23,095 bases of DNA, taken from assembly GCA_045590215.1 (NCBI GenBank), contig JAZNQO010000025.1, forward strand, positions 1 through 23,095. Direction: 5' to 3'. Under the pieces are notes generated by a model. That model was not told the origin of the DNA. It saw nothing but the letters and a program-made list of their open reading frames with translations, and searched no databases. This DNA comes from RUG563 sp045590215. GTDB lineage: Bacteria; Bacillota; Clostridia; Christensenellales; Aristaeellaceae. Positions 21,421 to 23,095 of this stretch are shown here, in pieces (within the stretch, counting starts at the first letter, position 1; every line of letters starts with the position of its first letter). The position numbers and the translations under genes were made by a program.

Positions 21421-22623
21421 ATGAAGAAGCTTGTGGCTCTTGTTTTGGCGATCATGATGGTGCTGGGCCTTTGCACCTTCGCGTCCGCTGAAGACTACTC
21501 CGGCTACACCATCCGCATTTATTCCAACTCCAACTCCACCGAGCGTGCCAACTGGCTCGTGAACGAAGCCAAGAAGGCCGGCTTTACCATCTCCATGGAC
21601 GATAACGCTGTTATCTCCGGTGATACCGCTGCCATCCAGGCTGCCAACGAGAACAAGGACGGCGACATCATCTTCGGCCTGAACGAAGTGCGCTGGTCCC
21701 AGCTGGTGAACGGCACCTACGAGAATCTGAAGATTATGGACTGGACTCCCTCCTGGGCTGACCAGGTTGGCCAGTACAAGTACGACGGCAAGGCCTACGG
21801 CCTGGTCATCCAGAACATCCTGATGCTCTACCGTAACGACGATCTGGGCACCAAGGGCGAGAAGGTCTCCTTCGAGCATTGGGCCGACATCGTGAACTGC
21901 GGCTACACCTGGTATCGTCAGGGCAAGGTGGGCGGCACCACCAACGGCAACATCAACAACTCCATGCTCTACGCCTTCACCGATCCCACCAGCCCCGCTG
22001 GCGGCATCAGCGTTGAGGGCTGGAAGACCCTGTGGCAGTATTGCCAGAACGGTGTCTTCACCGGCGACAGCTACGGCTTCGATCCCCTGAACCGTGGCGA
22101 CGTGCAGGTTTCCACCTTCTATTCCTCCTCCCTGTACGGCAAGGTGGACGACGCCGCCTCCGGCAGCGAGCATCCCCTGATCGGCGCCCCGAAACCCGAA
22201 AACTGGGCCCTGGTTGAGATTGCCGACGGCACCTACTACATCGCTGAGTACCTGGGCGTGCTGGACCGCGCTGGCCGTACCGAGGAAGAAACCGCTGCCG
22301 TGAAGGCCTTTGCCGAGTGGTTCGGCTCTGCCGAAGTGCAGGCTGCCTGGGCTGACGAGTTCGACTCCTTCCCCTGCAATGAAGGCGCCGTGGCCGAGAT
22401 CTATGGCGAGGACATTCCCGAAATCTACACCATCAAGAACTTCGCCCTGAACAAGGTGGAAGGCACCGACATGACCTACGCCGAGTATGTGGGTGCTCAC
22501 TCCTCCGAGTGGACCAACATCATGACCAACCTGGGCTTCTACTGGGCCGACAATGCCGACGCCCCCGCCGAGCCCGACTGGGACAACCTCGACTGGGCCA
22601 CGCTGACCCAGAAGGCGGAATAA
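21421..22623 (+). CDS. ABC transporter extracellular substrate-binding protein
   Basis: 400 residues. A signal peptide is clear: MKK, a hydrophobic stretch to about residue 20, and a likely signal peptidase I cut after ASA (FASA-EDYSG). The Cys at VLGLC does not make a standard lipobox, so whether it is lipid-anchored is uncertain. The mature protein begins YTIRIYSNSNSTERANWLVNEAKKAG, typical of type I/PotD-like binding proteins for iron, polyamines or phosphonates, and the ATPase after it is of the PotA/FbpC type. Some related proteins bind sugars, and the divergent GH92 and SGNH genes hint at glycan-derived ligands. The substrate cannot be fixed. The ATG follows AAAAAGGAGG. Codon choice is strongly biased to G/C third bases, consistent with high expression. 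Confidence 0.85.
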   Translation: MKKLVALVLAIMMVLGLCTFASAEDYSGYTIRIYSNSNSTERANWLVNEAKKAGFTISMDDNAVISGDTAAIQAANENKDGDIIFGLNEVRWSQLVNGTYENLKIMDWTPSWADQVGQYKYDGKAYGLVIQNILMLYRNDDLGTKGEKVSFEHWADIVNCGYTWYRQGKVGGTTNGNINNSMLYAFTDPTSPAGGISVEGWKTLWQYCQNGVFTGDSYGFDPLNRGDVQVSTFYSSSLYGKVDDAASGSEHPLIGAPKPENWALVEIADGTYYIAEYLGVLDRAGRTEEETAAVKAFAEWFGSAEVQAAWADEFDSFPCNEGAVAEIYGEDIPEIYTIKNFALNKVEGTDMTYAEYVGAHSSEWTNIMTNLGFYWADNADAPAEPDWDNLDWATLTQKAE

Positions 22624-22647
22624 TCGAATACCGGGACAACCCGGCGG

Positions 22648-22673
22648 GCGGGCCCAGACGGGCCCGCTTTTTT
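22648..22673 (+). terminator. Strong intrinsic terminator after the binding-protein gene
   Basis: GCGGGCCC (22648-22655) pairs with GGGCCCGC (22660-22667), AGAC loop, then TTTTTT. Position 25 bp after the stop and before the ATPase gene suggests partial read-through, giving excess binding protein over the rest of the transporter. Confidence 0.9.
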
Positions 22674-22676
22674 CTC

Positions 22677-22801
22677 AGTGAAGCGAAGGGCAAAGGTCGG
22701 CTTGCCTGAGCGATACGCAGGCAGAAAACGGCGCGCCGGCACGCACAGGGCGCGGGCTGGGGCCTGCGGGCAATCTGTGTTTTTGCCCTCCGCGCTTCAC
22801 T
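22677..22801. repeat. Nested inverted-repeat element, 125 bp, possible structured RNA or small non-coding mobile element
   Basis: The outer arms AGTGAAGCG (22677-22685) and CGCTTCACT (22793-22801) match perfectly. A second pair, GGGCAAA (22688-22694) and TTTGCCC (22782-22788), lies just inside. The interior holds further stems: GCCTG/CAGGC near 22702-22723, and ACGCACAG/CTGTGT around CGCGGG/CCTGCG, so the whole folds as a multi-branch structure. No ribosome site or gene is evident. It sits 3 bp after the U-tract of the binding-protein terminator and 28 bp before the ATPase start. No target duplication is visible at its ends. It is either a conserved RNA between the cistrons or a palindromic repeat of the host genome. 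Confidence 0.6.
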
Positions 22802-22829
22802 TCCCACTCTTCGAAAAGGAGCGACGCAC

Positions 22830-23095
22830 ATGATCCAGCTGAAGGATATCGTGGTTAAATTTGATGATTTCGAGGCGCTGCACAGCATCAACGTTCACGT
22901 CAGGGAGGGAGAATTTTTCACCTTCCTGGGGCCATCCGGCTGCGGCAAGACCACCACGCTGCGCACCATCACGGGCTTCATCGAGCCGGTGAGCGGCACC
23001 GTCCACATGCAGGGCGAGGATATCACCCATGTGCCCATCGAGCAGCGCAACATCGGCATCGTCTTCCAGAGCTACGCGCTGTTCCCCACCATGAC
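22830..23095 (+). CDS. ABC transporter ATP-binding protein (PotA/FbpC type), 3' end outside window
   Basis: The first 88 codons are visible. IQLKDIVVKFDDFEALHSINVHV is the usual PotA/FbpC-type start; Walker A is GPSGCGKTT (about 35-43), then TITGFIEPVSGTV and, after EQRNIGIVFQSYALFPTM, the Q-loop glutamine at about residue 81. This is the ATPase that energises import by the permeases expected downstream; it works with the binding protein encoded before it. GGAG lies at 22818-22821, eight bases before the ATG. The spacing from the binding-protein gene (206 bp) is long for an operon and is filled by the terminator and the structured element. The C-terminal regulatory domain cannot be seen. Confidence 0.92.
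   Translation, partial: MIQLKDIVVKFDDFEALHSINVHVREGEFFTFLGPSGCGKTTTLRTITGFIEPVSGTVHMQGEDITHVPIEQRNIGIVFQSYALFPTM

Noticed and set aside
21400..22500. Long minus-strand open frame antisense to the binding-protein gene
   Set aside because: Gly/Val-rich shadow; the plus strand has signal peptide, promoter and ribosome site.
22677..22801. Insertion sequence or MITE with target duplication
   Set aside because: Terminal inverted repeats exist, but no flanking target-site duplication is visible, so mobility is not supported.

Overview
The window looks like the chromosome of an anaerobic Clostridia-type Bacillota (Firmicutes), probably a gut Oscillospirales or Christensenellales relative. This rests on strong SigA-type promoters with 17-bp spacers, AGGAGG-type ribosome sites, short U-tract terminators, an ArgR-RecN pair, a Sua5 with the C-terminal extension typical of Firmicutes, and the C-terminal piece of a sporulation-type sigma factor. 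Species cannot be assigned by reading alone.

Layout. (1) 1-1330 is an AT-rich accessory segment with the 3' part of a ubiquitin-like E1 (ThiF) protein fused to a JAB/JAMM peptidase domain. It ends at a bidirectional terminator beside a tRNA gene that has an odd anticodon loop. (2) 1544-11580 is ordinary chromosome: an RpiB/LacAB sugar-phosphate isomerase; a divergent operon of an ABC-2 exporter (ATPase plus two permeases), recO and a ribokinase; a convergent pair of TIM-barrel sugar isomerases; an argR-recN operon under ARG-box-like sites; and sua5. (3) 11581-13277 holds a Mef-like MFS efflux gene behind a 20-codon leader peptide and a set of mutually exclusive hairpins, the layout of an inducible resistance attenuator. 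(4) 13274-15485 holds a zinc-dependent phospholipase C-like protein and a serine hydrolase, then the last 20 codons of a sporulation-type sigma factor.

(5) At about 15546 the sigma gene is cut inside its region 4.2. An imperfect dyad sits at the cut, and a large serine recombinase gene ends 12 bp further on. This is the architecture of a skin-like sigK-intervening element. Upstream of the recombinase come a 48-codon small gene and about 500 bp of degenerate repeats with a very regular 206-207 bp higher-order period. (6) 18019-23095 is a carbohydrate/uptake block: an SGNH esterase, a GH92 alpha-mannosidase, and a divergently transcribed ABC importer (binding protein, then a PotA-type ATPase cut by the window end). 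A strong terminator and a 125-nt nested inverted-repeat element lie between the two importer genes. Everything right of 15546 prefers G/C-ending codons much more than the left part. Region 6 may therefore be cargo of the element, native DNA beyond it, or DNA from another genome joined in assembly.

Best leads: the interrupted sigma gene with its recombinase, the 206-bp repeats, the leader-peptide attenuator before the efflux pump, the E1-JAB gene beside the tRNA, and the structured element before the ABC ATPase.
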